Source of the DNA: Methylobacterium oryzihabitans
GTDB lineage: Bacteria > Pseudomonadota > Alphaproteobacteria > Rhizobiales > Beijerinckiaceae
DNA: 64,000 nucleotides
Direction of reading: 5' to 3'
Assembly (NCBI RefSeq): GCF_004004555.2
Contig: NZ_SACP01000008.1
Location: forward strand, 124,001-188,000
Shown here piece by piece: positions 1 to 8,128 of this stretch; position 1 is the first letter of the stretch; each line of letters starts with the position of its first letter. The position numbers and the translations under genes were made by a program. A model generated the notes under the pieces. The model was not told where the DNA came from. It made no database searches and saw nothing but the letters and a program-made list of their open reading frames with translations.

Positions 1-545
1 GCAGCCACACCGAGACCTTCGTGGCGCTGAAGCTCGAACTGATGACGCCGCGCTGGGCCGGGGTGCCGTTCTACCTGCGCACCGGCAAGCGGCTGCCGCA
101 GAAGATGTCCGAGATCGTGGTGCAGTTCCGCTCCTCGCCGTTCAGCATCTTCCCGGCCGGCTCGTTCGGGCGCGAGCCGAACCGGCTGGTGATCCGGCTC
201 CAGCCGCAGGAAGGCATCCGGCTCGAGGTGATGACCAAGGAGCCGGGCCCGGGCGGGATGCGCCTGCGCGCCACCGGCCTCGACATCAGCTTCGAGGAGA
301 CCTTCAACCAGCGCTATCCGGACGCCTACGAGCGGCTGCTGATGGACGTGGTGCGCGGCAACGCCACCCTGTTCATGCGCCGCGACGAGGTCGAGGCGGC
401 CTGGGCCTGGGCCGACGGCCTGCTCCAGACCTGGGCCGAGAGCCCCGAGCCGCCCCGGCCCTACGCCGCCGGCACCTGGGGCCCGACCGCGGCGATCGCG
501 CTGATCGAGCGCGACGGGCGGACGTGGCACGAGGATCTCGGCTGA
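1..545 (+). CDS. zwf: glucose-6-phosphate 1-dehydrogenase, C-terminal part (5' end outside window)
   Basis: Oxidises glucose-6-phosphate to 6-phosphogluconolactone with NAD(P)+ in the oxidative pentose phosphate and Entner-Doudoroff routes. The reading frame is open from the first bases; the visible protein begins with the family-typical SHTETFVALKLE and continues through FYLRTGKRLPQK, both well-known G6PDH C-domain motifs, and YERLLMDVVRGNATLFMRRDEVEAAW near the end. About 180 of the usual roughly 490 residues are present, so the gene is truncated only by the window edge. It converges on the TetR-type gene with a 10-base gap, so the two share a very short 3' intergenic space. The family call is secure; cofactor preference cannot be judged. 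Confidence 0.96.
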   Translation, partial: SHTETFVALKLELMTPRWAGVPFYLRTGKRLPQKMSEIVVQFRSSPFSIFPAGSFGREPNRLVIRLQPQEGIRLEVMTKEPGPGGMRLRATGLDISFEETFNQRYPDAYERLLMDVVRGNATLFMRRDEVEAAWAWADGLLQTWAESPEPPRPYAAGTWGPTAAIALIERDGRTWHEDLG

Positions 546-555
546 GGCTCGACGT

Positions 556-1182
556 TCAGACCACCCGCGGCGCCCGCAGGGCGGCGAGGATGAAGGCGAT
601 CATCGCGTCGAGTTCCGGCGCGAGGTCCTCCGGGCATTTGAGGATCAGCAGCGGGTGGCAGAACCGCAGGATCGCGGTGTGGATGCAGCGGCCCGCCACG
701 TCCGGGTCCTGCGGCGCGAACTCGCCGCGGGCGACGCCCTCCGCCACCACCCGCGACAGCACGTTGGTGATGCGGTCGACGTGGACCCGGCAGACGTCCC
801 AACTCTCGGACATCGCCGCCTCGATCATCTCGTGCATGCGCGGGTGCGTCTCGCACCGCTCCAGCGCGTCGCGGTGCATCACCGTGACGATGTCGCGCAG
901 CCGCTCGGCGGCGCCGAGGCCCGGCCGGTCCGCGATCACCGTGATCCGCGCCTCGGCCTCGGCGATGAGGCGGCCGACCACGGCTTCGTTGATCGCCTTC
1001 TTCGACTCGAAGAACCGGTAGACGTTCGCCGGGCTCATCCGCAGGGTCTTGGCGATGTCGGCGACGGTGGTCTTCTGGTAGCCGATCTCCCGGAAGAACC
1101 GCTCGGCGGTCTGGAGGATGCGGCATCGGGTCGAGGGCGCGGCCTCCTCGGGAGCGAGGCGGGTGTCGAGAGCGGGGATCAT
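556..1182 (-). CDS. TetR/AcrR family transcriptional regulator
   Basis: A 208-residue one-component repressor of the TetR family. Residues about 18-70 form the DNA-binding domain, with the typical RILQTAERFFREIGYQKTTVADIAKTLRMSPANVYRFFESK pattern (shown here only as a family landmark), ending in the YRFF helix. The C-terminal ligand domain matches the group described as AcrR-type with a C-terminal TetR_C_7-like fold, judged from its length only. It is transcribed toward zwf and convergent with it, so its target is not obvious. About 95 bases upstream of the ATG separate it from the next small gene. Target and ligand are unknown. Confidence 0.9.
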   Translation of the reverse strand: MIPALDTRLAPEEAAPSTRCRILQTAERFFREIGYQKTTVADIAKTLRMSPANVYRFFESKKAINEAVVGRLIAEAEARITVIADRPGLGAAERLRDIVTVMHRDALERCETHPRMHEMIEAAMSESWDVCRVHVDRITNVLSRVVAEGVARGEFAPQDPDVAGRCIHTAILRFCHPLLILKCPEDLAPELDAMIAFILAALRAPRVV

Positions 1183-1277
1183 CCTCCGAGCCTATCGTGC
1201 CGTGCCGTCCGGGCAAAACGCGGGGCCATCCCGCGACGTCAGTTTCCGGCGGGTGTCGCCCGAGGGCGACAGCCGGC

Positions 1278-1472
1278 TCACGAACCGAACTGCGACCCCA
1301 ACTGTTCCAGATACTCGGCGAGGTCGAGGCCGGCGACCTGCTCGCCGTAGTCGAAGCGCCGTCCGGCCCGGATCTCGACGCTGTCGCGCTGCGTCGTCAG
1401 CGTGAAACCGCGGGTGCAGACCCAGCCATCCCGGCGGTGCTCGAAGTAGTCGAGAATCTCATGCTTGGCCAC
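1278..1472 (-). CDS. small hypothetical protein downstream of cysI
   Basis: A 64-residue ORF starting MAKHEILDYFEHRRDGWVC and ending with a GSQFGS tail. It has no signal peptide or membrane segment and is mildly acidic. It lies 97 bases downstream of cysI on the same strand, so it could be the last gene of the cysJ-cysI transcript. Codon use is GC-rich at third positions as in its neighbours, which supports coding, and no longer competing frame explains the segment. I do not recognise the family. It occupies the place where other alphaproteobacteria often carry small accessory genes next to cysI, but it does not resemble DUF2849 or DUF934. Confidence 0.55.
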   Translation of the reverse strand: MAKHEILDYFEHRRDGWVCTRGFTLTTQRDSVEIRAGRRFDYGEQVAGLDLAEYLEQLGSQFGS

Positions 1473-1569
1473 GATTGGCTCCCGTCACAATCGTGACGAT
1501 AACGTGGCAGAGCCGCAAAAGGTTCAGGCCCCCGCCCGGCGGGCGGGAGCCGCGTCGTCTCCGGCCGCG

Positions 1570-3381
1570 TCAGGCCGCCGGGATCAGGGCGCCGGTGCGG
1601 TCGTGGAAGTCGGGGCCGTTGACCGTGCGGGCGACGTGGCCGGCGCGGATCAGGAAGTCGCCGAAGCGCTCGCCCGGGTTGCGGCCCCTGGCGTAGGCGC
1701 CGAACAGCGGATCGAGCGTCGCCCGGATCTCCCCGGCCGAGACGTCGTCGGCGTAGAGCTTGCCGAGACGCGAGCCGTCGAAGGCCGCCCCGAGATAGAG
1801 GTTGTAGCGCTCGGGCCCGCGCCCGACGAGGCCGATCTCGGCGATGAACGGCCGGGCGCAGCCGTTGGGGCAGCCGGTCATCCGGATGGTGATCTCGTCG
1901 TCCTGGAGGCCGTGCGCCGCGAGGCTCTCCTCCAGCTCGCCGACGAGGCTCGGCAGGTAGCGCTCGCTCTCGGCGAGCGCGAGGCCACAGGTCGGCAGCG
2001 CCACGCAGGCGAGGCTGTTGCGGCGCAGCGCCCCGGCCCCGGTGGCGAGCCCGTATTCCTCGACCAGGGCGTCGATCTCGGCCTTCCGGTCGGCCGGGAC
2101 GTTGGCGATGATGACGTTCTGGTTGCCGGTGAGGCGGAAGTCGCCCTGGTGGACCTCGGCGATGCGGCGCAGGCCCGACAGGATCCGCGGCCCGTCCTCG
2201 TGGTCCTTGATCCGGCCCGAGGCGACGTAGAGAGTCAGGTGGTGGCGGCCGTCCTCGCCCTCGACCCAGCCGTAGCGGTCGCCGTTGTGCTCGAACCGGA
2301 ACGGCTTCGGATCCTGGAGCGGCTTGCCGACCCGGCGCTCGACCTCCTCGCGGAACGCCTTCAGGCCGTAGCGCTCGATCGTGTACTTGAGGCGGGCGTT
2401 CTTGCGCACCTTGCGGTTGCCCCAGTCGCGCTGGACGGTCATCACCGCCTCGGCGACCTTCAGGGCGTCGGCCGGCTCGCAGTACAGCATCACGTCGGCG
2501 GTGCGCGGGAAGGTGTCGGTCTCGCCGTGGGTCATGCCCATGCCGCCGCCGACGGTGACGTTCCAGCCCTTCACCTTGTTCTTCTTGTCGAGGATCGCGA
2601 TGAAGCCGAGGTCGTGGGCGAAGATGTCGACCTCGTTGATCGGCGGGACCGCGACCACGGTCTTGAACTTCCGCGGCAGGTAGGTCTTGCCGTAGACCGG
2701 CTCCAGCACCGCCTCGTCCTCGCCGCCGACGACGCGCTCGCCGTCGAGCCAGATCTCGCGCCAGGCGTTGGTCTTCGGCAGCAGGCCGTCCGAGATGCCC
2801 TTGGCGAGGTCGTAGGCCGCCTTGTGGGCGCCGGTCTGGGCCGGGTTGGTGGCGGACATCACGTTGCGGTTGACGTCGCCGCAGGCCGCGATGGTGTCGA
2901 GCAGCGCGCCGTCGATCGCCGCCATCGTGCGCTTGAGGTTCGACTTGATGACGCCGTGATACTGGAACGTCTGCCGGGTCGTCGCCCGGAGCGTCCCGTT
3001 GGCGTAGGTGCGGGCGATGTCGTCGAGGATCAGCCACTGCTTCGGCGTCACGACGCCGCCGGCGATGCGCAGGCGGATCATGAACGAGAACGCCTTCTCG
3101 AGCTTCTTCTTCGTCCGCTCGGCGCGAAGGTCGCGGTCGTCCTGCAGGTACATCCCGTGGAACTTCACGAGCTGCCCGTCATCGTCGGAGATCGCGCCGG
3201 TGGCGTGCTTGAGCAGCCCGTCCGCGAGGGTGCCGCGCAGGTAACCGCTGGCGATCTTGATGTGCTCGTTCGCCGACAGCTTGGCGGCGCGGGCGGCCTC
3301 GGCCTCGGTGATCGGCCGCTCGGCCGGCGGGGTCTCGTAGGTGCGCTTGGGGGCGGGCGCGGCGGGCTTGTGGTCGTCCAT
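1570..3381 (-). CDS. cysI: sulfite reductase (NADPH) hemoprotein beta subunit
   Basis: Siroheme and [4Fe-4S] enzyme that reduces sulfite to sulfide with six electrons delivered by CysJ; cytoplasmic. The 603-residue protein has the two nitrite/sulfite reductase halves. The cluster and siroheme cysteines are visible as CVALPTC (Cys459, Cys465) and TGCPNGC (Cys504, Cys508). I chose the ATG at 3381 (MDDHKPAAP): the frame stays open upstream to a TTG at 3435, but that extension is proline- and arginine-rich and unlike the family. cysJ lies upstream on the same strand but is separated by 410 bases containing a large inverted-repeat element, so the two may not be strictly co-transcribed. A nitrite reductase role is less likely given the cys neighbours. 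Confidence 0.94.
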   Translation of the reverse strand: MDDHKPAAPAPKRTYETPPAERPITEAEAARAAKLSANEHIKIASGYLRGTLADGLLKHATGAISDDDGQLVKFHGMYLQDDRDLRAERTKKKLEKAFSFMIRLRIAGGVVTPKQWLILDDIARTYANGTLRATTRQTFQYHGVIKSNLKRTMAAIDGALLDTIAACGDVNRNVMSATNPAQTGAHKAAYDLAKGISDGLLPKTNAWREIWLDGERVVGGEDEAVLEPVYGKTYLPRKFKTVVAVPPINEVDIFAHDLGFIAILDKKNKVKGWNVTVGGGMGMTHGETDTFPRTADVMLYCEPADALKVAEAVMTVQRDWGNRKVRKNARLKYTIERYGLKAFREEVERRVGKPLQDPKPFRFEHNGDRYGWVEGEDGRHHLTLYVASGRIKDHEDGPRILSGLRRIAEVHQGDFRLTGNQNVIIANVPADRKAEIDALVEEYGLATGAGALRRNSLACVALPTCGLALAESERYLPSLVGELEESLAAHGLQDDEITIRMTGCPNGCARPFIAEIGLVGRGPERYNLYLGAAFDGSRLGKLYADDVSAGEIRATLDPLFGAYARGRNPGERFGDFLIRAGHVARTVNGPDFHDRTGALIPAA

Positions 3382-3510
3382 GGTGGTGTCCGTTCGGTCG
3401 CTGGGGCTGCGTCCTGGCATCGGGGGGCGGTCCAACCCGGACCACAGCCTTCCGGAAAGGCGCTTCCACCTCTCCCACTCGGGCTTGCAGATTCACACAA
3501 CGGGTGGTGC

Positions 3511-3728
3511 GCGTTCTCCTCGCCCCGCTTGCGGGGAGAGGGCTGTGTCCCCCCTTGTTGGGGGACACAGCGAGGCGGCAGCCGAAGGTGAGGGGGCGGT
3601 GCCGAAGGAGCCTTCTCCGGATTCGCCCCCTCACCCTCGCCCTTCGGGCTTCCTTCGCCCCCGACAAGGGGGAGTGGGATCGTTCCGATCCCCAAGGCCT
3701 CTCCCCGCAAGCGGGGCGAGGAGAGAAC
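3511..3728. repeat. composite inverted-repeat element between cysJ and cysI
   Basis: The outer arms at 3513-3540 and 3699-3728 (CTCGCCCCGCTTGCGGGGAG and its complement) are near-perfect inverted copies differing by a two-base insertion. Inside lie a smaller hairpin around GGCTGTGTCCCCC (about 3541-3570) and a GC-rich palindromic stretch near 3620-3675. It fills most of the 410-base cysJ-cysI gap. There is no coding signal. The structure resembles the dispersed intergenic palindromes of rhizobial genomes; a second, differently sequenced element of similar design sits in the paa operon. Confidence 0.75.
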
Positions 3729-3791
3729 CCGCGCCTCTTTGAGAATGTTTGAACGCTGTAGCCCTCTCGGCAGTGGGAATCCCGCGCTGTC

Positions 3792-5582
3792 TCAATACAC
3801 GTCCTGCTGGTAGCGTCTGGCCTTCTCCAGCGCCGCCACCGCCGCCTCGGCGGCCTCCGACGAGAGCGCCTTCACGTCGGCATAGGCCCGCACCACGGCG
3901 GCGCGCACGTCCTTGGCCATCGCCTTGGCGTCGCCGCAGACGTAGAAATGGGCACCGCCGTCGAGCCAGTCCACCAGTTGGCGGCGATGCTCGAACAGCC
4001 GGTCCTGGACGTAGATCTTCTCCGGCTGGTCGCGGGAGAACGCCACGTCGATGCGCGCGAGCGAGCCGTCCTCCAGCGCGTCCTGCCATTCGAGCTGGTA
4101 CAGGAAGTCGTGGGTGAAGTGGCGGTCGCCGAAGAACAGCCAGTTGCGGCCGGGGGCCTCGCTGGCGCGGCGCTCCTGCACGAAGGCGCGGAACGGGGCG
4201 ACGCCGGTGCCGGGGCCGACCATGATGACGTCGGTCGCCGGATCGGCCGGCAGGCGGAAGTGGCGGTTGGGTTTCACCCGCACCTTCAGCTTGGCGCCGT
4301 TGCGGATCCGATCGGCGACGTGGACCGAGGCGACGCCGGACCGGGCGCGGCCGTGGGTCTCGTAGCGCACCGCCGCGATGGTGAGGTGGGCCTCGTCGCC
4401 GACCTCCTTGCGCGAGGAGGCGATCGAGTAGGCCCGCGGCGGCAGCGGCCGGGTGATCTCCGACAGGTGCGCGGCGGTGAGCTTGGCCGGGTAGGTCTCG
4501 ATCAGGTCGACGAGGTGGCGGCCCTCGATCCAGGCGCGGACCTCGCCGTTGTCGATCAGCCGGCGGGCCTCCTCGTGGCCGGTCGCCTTGACGAAGCGCT
4601 CGATCGTCGCGCTCGACAGGGTGGTGATGTCGCGCTCGGCGAGCAGCGCCTGCCGCAGCGCCGCGTCGCCCTCCAGCCCGGCGGCCTTGAGGATCTGGTC
4701 GACCAGCGCCGGGTCGTTCTCGGGATAGAGTTCGAGCGAGTCGCCGGGCTCGTAGGCCGGGGCGCCGTCCTCGAAGGCGAGGGCGAGGTGGATCGTCTCC
4801 TTGTCGGAGCGCGACGAGTTCAAGTTGACGTGCTCGATCACCTCGGCGGTGACGGGCTCGCGGCTGACCTCGGCCTCGTCGGCGTCCACAGCAGCAGCGC
4901 GGGCGAAATCCACCGCCACGACGTTGCCGGCGGGCTCGGCCGGAGCGAGCGCCTTGAGGGCGCCCTTGATCCACTCGGCGGCCGGCTTGTCGAAGTCGAG
5001 GTCGCAATCGACCCGGTCGAGCACCCGCTCGGCCCCGAGCTCGGCCAGCCGGGCGTCGAGGCGCTTCCCGATGGCGCAGAACTCGGCATACGACGTGTCG
5101 CCGAGCGCCAGGACGCCGAACTTCACGCCGTCGAGGCGCGGCGCGCCCTCGCCCATCAGCTCGCCATAGGCCCGCACCGCCCGGGCCGGCGGCTCGCCCT
5201 CGCCCCAGGTCGCCGCGATGACGACGAGGCGCTTCTCGCGGCCGAGGGCGGCGACGTCGAGATCGGCGAAGTCGACGGTCTTGGGCTTGAAGCCGTTCTT
5301 GCGCGCGAGCTTGGCGACGTCCCCGGCGAGCTTCTCCGAGTTCCCGGACTCGCTCGCGAACACGATTGTCAGCGGCTCGGCCGCCCGCGGAGGCGCGGCG
5401 GGGGCCGCGGCCTCGACGGCGGGCGCCCCGGCGGCGGCGTCGAGCCCGGCGAGGAAGCCGGTGAGCCAGGCGCGCTGGAGCGGCGTCGCCGCGACGAGGG
5501 CGGCATCGAGATGGGCCCGCTCGGCGTCGCCGAAGGGGGCCGTGCGGGGAAGGAGCGCGGGGCGTGACATGACGGGCACCAT
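3792..5582 (-). CDS. cysJ: sulfite reductase (NADPH) flavoprotein alpha subunit
   Basis: Carries electrons from NADPH through FAD and FMN to CysI. The 596-residue protein has an N-terminal flavodoxin domain (about residues 70-210, beginning TIVFASESGNSEKLA and containing LALGDTSYAEF) joined to a ferredoxin-reductase-like half. That half shows the FAD-binding RAYSIASS and the NADPH-binding GPGTGVAPFRAF and VCGDAKAMAKDV, and ends in the aromatic tail DVY. The first ATG is at 5582; MSRPALLPR at 5570 is an equally possible start, and neither has a clear ribosome binding site. The Lrp-type gene lies upstream on the same strand. A palindrome at 5615-5632 sits about 35 bases before the start and is a likely control site. 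Confidence 0.94.
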   Translation of the reverse strand: MVPVMSRPALLPRTAPFGDAERAHLDAALVAATPLQRAWLTGFLAGLDAAAGAPAVEAAAPAAPPRAAEPLTIVFASESGNSEKLAGDVAKLARKNGFKPKTVDFADLDVAALGREKRLVVIAATWGEGEPPARAVRAYGELMGEGAPRLDGVKFGVLALGDTSYAEFCAIGKRLDARLAELGAERVLDRVDCDLDFDKPAAEWIKGALKALAPAEPAGNVVAVDFARAAAVDADEAEVSREPVTAEVIEHVNLNSSRSDKETIHLALAFEDGAPAYEPGDSLELYPENDPALVDQILKAAGLEGDAALRQALLAERDITTLSSATIERFVKATGHEEARRLIDNGEVRAWIEGRHLVDLIETYPAKLTAAHLSEITRPLPPRAYSIASSRKEVGDEAHLTIAAVRYETHGRARSGVASVHVADRIRNGAKLKVRVKPNRHFRLPADPATDVIMVGPGTGVAPFRAFVQERRASEAPGRNWLFFGDRHFTHDFLYQLEWQDALEDGSLARIDVAFSRDQPEKIYVQDRLFEHRRQLVDWLDGGAHFYVCGDAKAMAKDVRAAVVRAYADVKALSSEAAEAAVAALEKARRYQQDVY

Positions 5583-5614
5583 GTGAGGGCGCGATCGGAC
5601 GGAGTCAATGGGAA

Positions 5615-5632
5615 TGTTCTTTTTGAAGAACG
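5615..5632. promoter_or_regulatory. palindrome TGTTC-N8-GAACG upstream of cysJ (candidate operator)
   Basis: Reads TGTTCTTTTTGAAGAACG; its core GTTCTT-TTTG-AAGAAC (5616-5631) is a perfect inverted repeat with an AT-rich centre, conspicuous in this GC-rich sequence. It has the same half-sites and the same spacing as the site at 6338-6355 before cysH. A shared regulator of the two sulfur transcription units is inferred. Confidence 0.6.
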
Positions 5633-5680
5633 CGACTCCGGGAGATCGTTGTTATCGCGGATGCGAAAGCCAGGAGATTT

Positions 5681-6178
5681 TTATTCTCCTCCGGCCACGA
5701 CGCGGAGAGTCGGGCCGGGGGGTGAGGCGGGCAGCGGCAGGGCCGTGGTGCTCTTCACCTTCTCCATCGCGAAGCGCGAGGTGACGTTCTTGAGCGGCAG
5801 CGAGGCGATGAGGCGCTTGTAGAAGGCGTCGTAGGCCTGCATGTCGGCCACCACGACCCGCAGCATGTAGTCGACGTCCCCGGCCATCCGGTAGAATTCG
5901 AGCACCTCCGGCATCGCCGCGACCGCGGTGGCGAACCGCTCCAGCCACTCGCGGGAATGGTCGCTCGTCTCCACGGAGACGAAGACGGTGAGGCCGAGGC
6001 CGAGCTTGACCGGATCGAGCACGGCGACGCGGCGGTCGATGACCCCGTCCGCTTCCAGGCGCTGGATGCGCTTCCAGCACGGCGTCTGCGACAAGCCGAC
6101 GCGCTCGCCGATCTGGGCGATCGACAGCGTCGCGTCGGTCTGCAGCAGGGCGAGGATCTTCAGGTCGATCGCATCCAT
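5681..6178 (-). CDS. Lrp/AsnC family transcriptional regulator
   Basis: A 165-residue feast/famine regulator. The N-terminal helix-turn-helix (residues about 1-60, MDAIDLKILALLQTDATLS through GLSQTPCWKRIQRLE) is followed by a RAM ligand-binding domain with the typical GDVDYMLRVVVADMQAYDAF. Start ATG at 6178; the frame runs open further upstream but no better start is evident. It lies 98 bases upstream of cysJ on the same strand and is divergent from cysH. It is therefore well placed to control sulfur assimilation in response to an amino acid such as cysteine or methionine; that role is inferred from position only. Each flank carries one copy of the TGTTC-N8-GAAC palindrome. Confidence 0.92.
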   Translation of the reverse strand: MDAIDLKILALLQTDATLSIAQIGERVGLSQTPCWKRIQRLEADGVIDRRVAVLDPVKLGLGLTVFVSVETSDHSREWLERFATAVAAMPEVLEFYRMAGDVDYMLRVVVADMQAYDAFYKRLIASLPLKNVTSRFAMEKVKSTTALPLPASPPGPTLRVVAGGE

Positions 6179-6337
6179 GCGCGCCTCCTGTTCTGGCGAG
6201 ATGATGACCCAGCGGGAACCCGGGCGGCGGAGAAGGACTTTCTTCGCAGGCCGTGTCCGGCCCCCTATCCGGGGGTCGGCGCGCGACGGCGCGGCGGCAC
6301 GAAAGATGGTGTGCGCAACGCAGGCATGCCTTGACAG

Positions 6338-6355
6338 TGTTCGGTATAGCGAACA
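6338..6355. promoter_or_regulatory. palindrome TGTTCG-N6-CGAACA in the cysH promoter region (candidate operator)
   Basis: TGTTCG GTATAG CGAACA is a perfect 6-base inverted repeat, overlapping the end of a TTGACA sequence at 6331-6336 that is a perfect -35 consensus. No convincing -10 hexamer follows at the standard spacing. The site lies about 38 bases before the cysH ATG, where a bound protein would block transcription. The half-sites and spacing match the palindrome upstream of cysJ. Confidence 0.65.
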
Positions 6356-6392
6356 GTTACCCCCTCGGACAAGCAGCCTTCCAGCGTATCTC

Positions 6393-7190
6393 ATGCCTCT
6401 CTCCCTCGACCGCGCGGCGCAGGACCTCGCCTCGGCGCTCCTGCCGCTGAGCCTGCCGCAGCGCCTCGCCCTGATCGACCGCACGGTCGCGGGCCGGCTC
6501 GTGTTCACCACGAGCTTCGGCCTGGAGGATCAGGCGCTGACCCACTTCCTGCGGATGGCGAAGTCGCGGGCCGAGATCGTGACCCTCGATACCGGCCGGC
6601 TCTTCCCGGAGACCTACGACACCTGGGCCGAGACCGAGGTCGCCTACGACTTCCGCATCCGCGCCTACGCGCCGGAGCGCGAGGCCGAGGAGGCCTACGT
6701 CGCCGAGCGCGGCATCAACGGCTTCCGCCACTCGGTCGAGGCGCGGCAGGCCTGCTGCGGCTTCCGCAAGGTCGTGCCGCTCGGCCGCGCGCTCGACGGC
6801 GCCGCCGGCTGGCTCACCGGCCTGCGCGCCGGCCAGTCGGCCAACCGCGCCGACACGCCCCTCGCCGAGGCCGACGAGGCCCGCGGCCTCATCAAGATCA
6901 ACCCGCTCGCCGACTGGTCGCGCGAGCAGGTCGCCGAGGCGGTGCGGCAGAACTTCGTGCCCTACAACGTGCTGCACGACCGCGGCTTCCCGTCGATCGG
7001 CTGCGCCCCCTGCACCCGCGCGGTGAAGGTCGGCGAGCCCGAGCGGGCCGGCCGCTGGTGGTGGGAGCAGCAATCCAAGCAGGAATGCGGGCTGCACGTC
7101 GCCCCGGTCGCCGCCCCCGGCGAGGAGCCTGCCGCCTTCGAGGGCAGCGCCTCCTCTCTCTCTTCCTCGAATCCGGAGCTGGCCGCATGA
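6393..7190 (+). CDS. cysH: adenylyl-sulfate (APS) reductase, thioredoxin-dependent
   Basis: Reduces APS to sulfite and AMP. The 265-residue protein shows the substrate loop [13 protein letters not shown], the [4Fe-4S] cluster cysteines Cys121-Cys122 (QACCGFRK) and Cys204-Cys207 (IGCAPC), and the catalytic Cys232 in KQECGLH. The paired CC and CxxC motifs mark the APS-reducing type rather than the cluster-free PAPS reductase. This agrees with the lack of an APS kinase domain in the locus. Start ATG at 6393. Its stop overlaps the cysD start (ATGA), so it is the first gene of a translationally coupled run down to cysW/cysA. A candidate operator lies just upstream. Confidence 0.95.
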   Translation: MPLSLDRAAQDLASALLPLSLPQRLALIDRTVAGRLVFTTSFGLEDQALTHFLRMAKSRAEIVTLDTGRLFPETYDTWAETEVAYDFRIRAYAPEREAEEAYVAERGINGFRHSVEARQACCGFRKVVPLGRALDGAAGWLTGLRAGQSANRADTPLAEADEARGLIKINPLADWSREQVAEAVRQNFVPYNVLHDRGFPSIGCAPCTRAVKVGEPERAGRWWWEQQSKQECGLHVAPVAAPGEEPAAFEGSASSLSSSNPELAA

Positions 7191-8128
7191 GCGCCGCCGC
7201 CACCCTGGCCGATCCGGCCGACCTCACGACCCGCCTCACCCACCTCCAGCGCCTGGAGGCGGAGAGCATCCACATCTTCCGGGAGACGGTCGCCGAGACC
7301 GAGAACCCGGTGATGCTGTACTCGATCGGCAAGGACTCGTCGGTCCTGCTGCACCTCGCCCTGAAGGCGTTCGCCCCGGGCAAGCTGCCGTTCCCGCTGC
7401 TCCACGTCGACACGACCTGGAAGTTCCGGGAGATGATCGCCTTTCGCGACGCCCGGGTGAAGGAGCTCGGCCTCGACCTCCTGGTCCACACCAACCAGGA
7501 CGGGCTCGCCCGCGGCATCGGGCCGATCAGCCACGGCTCCGAGGTCCATACCGACGTGATGAAGACGCAGGCCCTGCGGCAGGCGCTCGACAAGCACAAG
7601 TTCGACGCAGCCTTCGGCGGCGCGCGCCGCGACGAGGAGGCGAGCCGGGCCAAGGAGCGCATCGTCAGCTTGCGCACCGCCCAGCACCGCTGGGACCCCA
7701 AGCGCCAGCGCGCCGAGCCCTGGCACCTCTACAACATGCGCAAGCAGAGGGGCGAGTCCCTGCGGGTCTTCCCGCTGTCGAACTGGACCGAGCTGGATAT
7801 CTGGCTCTACATCGCCCAGGAGAACATCCCGATCGTGCCGCTGTACTACGCCGCCGAGCGCCCGGTGGTGAGCCGCGACGGCCAGCTCATCATGGTCGAC
7901 GACGCGCGGCTGCCGCTCGAACCCGGCGAGACCCCGGAGACCCGGCTGGTCCGGTTCCGCACGCTGGGCTGCTACCCGCTGACCGGCGCGGTCGAGAGCC
8001 CGGCCGCGACCCTGCCCGAGATCATCGGCGAGACGCTGGCCGCCCGCACCTCCGAGCGGCAGGGTCGGGTGATCGACAAGGACGGCGCCGGCGCCATGGA
8101 GCGCAAGAAGCAGGAAGGCTACTTCTGA
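7187..8128 (+). CDS. cysD: sulfate adenylyltransferase subunit 2
   Basis: Catalytic subunit of ATP sulfurylase, forming APS from sulfate and ATP with CysN. The 313-residue protein is of normal length and carries the PP-loop [13 protein letters not shown] near the N-terminus, followed by [12 protein letters not shown] and the conserved [17 protein letters not shown] block. It ends with KKQEGYF, the usual family terminus. The ATG overlaps the cysH stop by four bases and its own stop overlaps the cysN start by one base (TGATG), so translation is coupled on both sides. Confidence 0.97.
   Translation: MSAAATLADPADLTTRLTHLQRLEAESIHIFRETVAETENPVMLYSIGKDSSVLLHLALKAFAPGKLPFPLLHVDTTWKFREMIAFRDARVKELGLDLLVHTNQDGLARGIGPISHGSEVHTDVMKTQALRQALDKHKFDAAFGGARRDEEASRAKERIVSLRTAQHRWDPKRQRAEPWHLYNMRKQRGESLRVFPLSNWTELDIWLYIAQENIPIVPLYYAAERPVVSRDGQLIMVDDARLPLEPGETPETRLVRFRTLGCYPLTGAVESPAATLPEIIGETLAARTSERQGRVIDKDGAGAMERKKQEGYF

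Noticed and set aside
1465-3591. A 708-codon plus-strand open frame over cysI
   Set aside because: It is antisense to a clear sulfite reductase gene; its Asp/Val/Leu-rich translation is the usual product of reading GC-rich codons on the wrong strand.
6331-6360. Complete sigma70 promoter for cysH
   Set aside because: The -35 TTGACA is perfect, but the hexamers at standard spacing (CAGTTA, AGTTAC) fit the -10 poorly; only the operator and -35 are reported.
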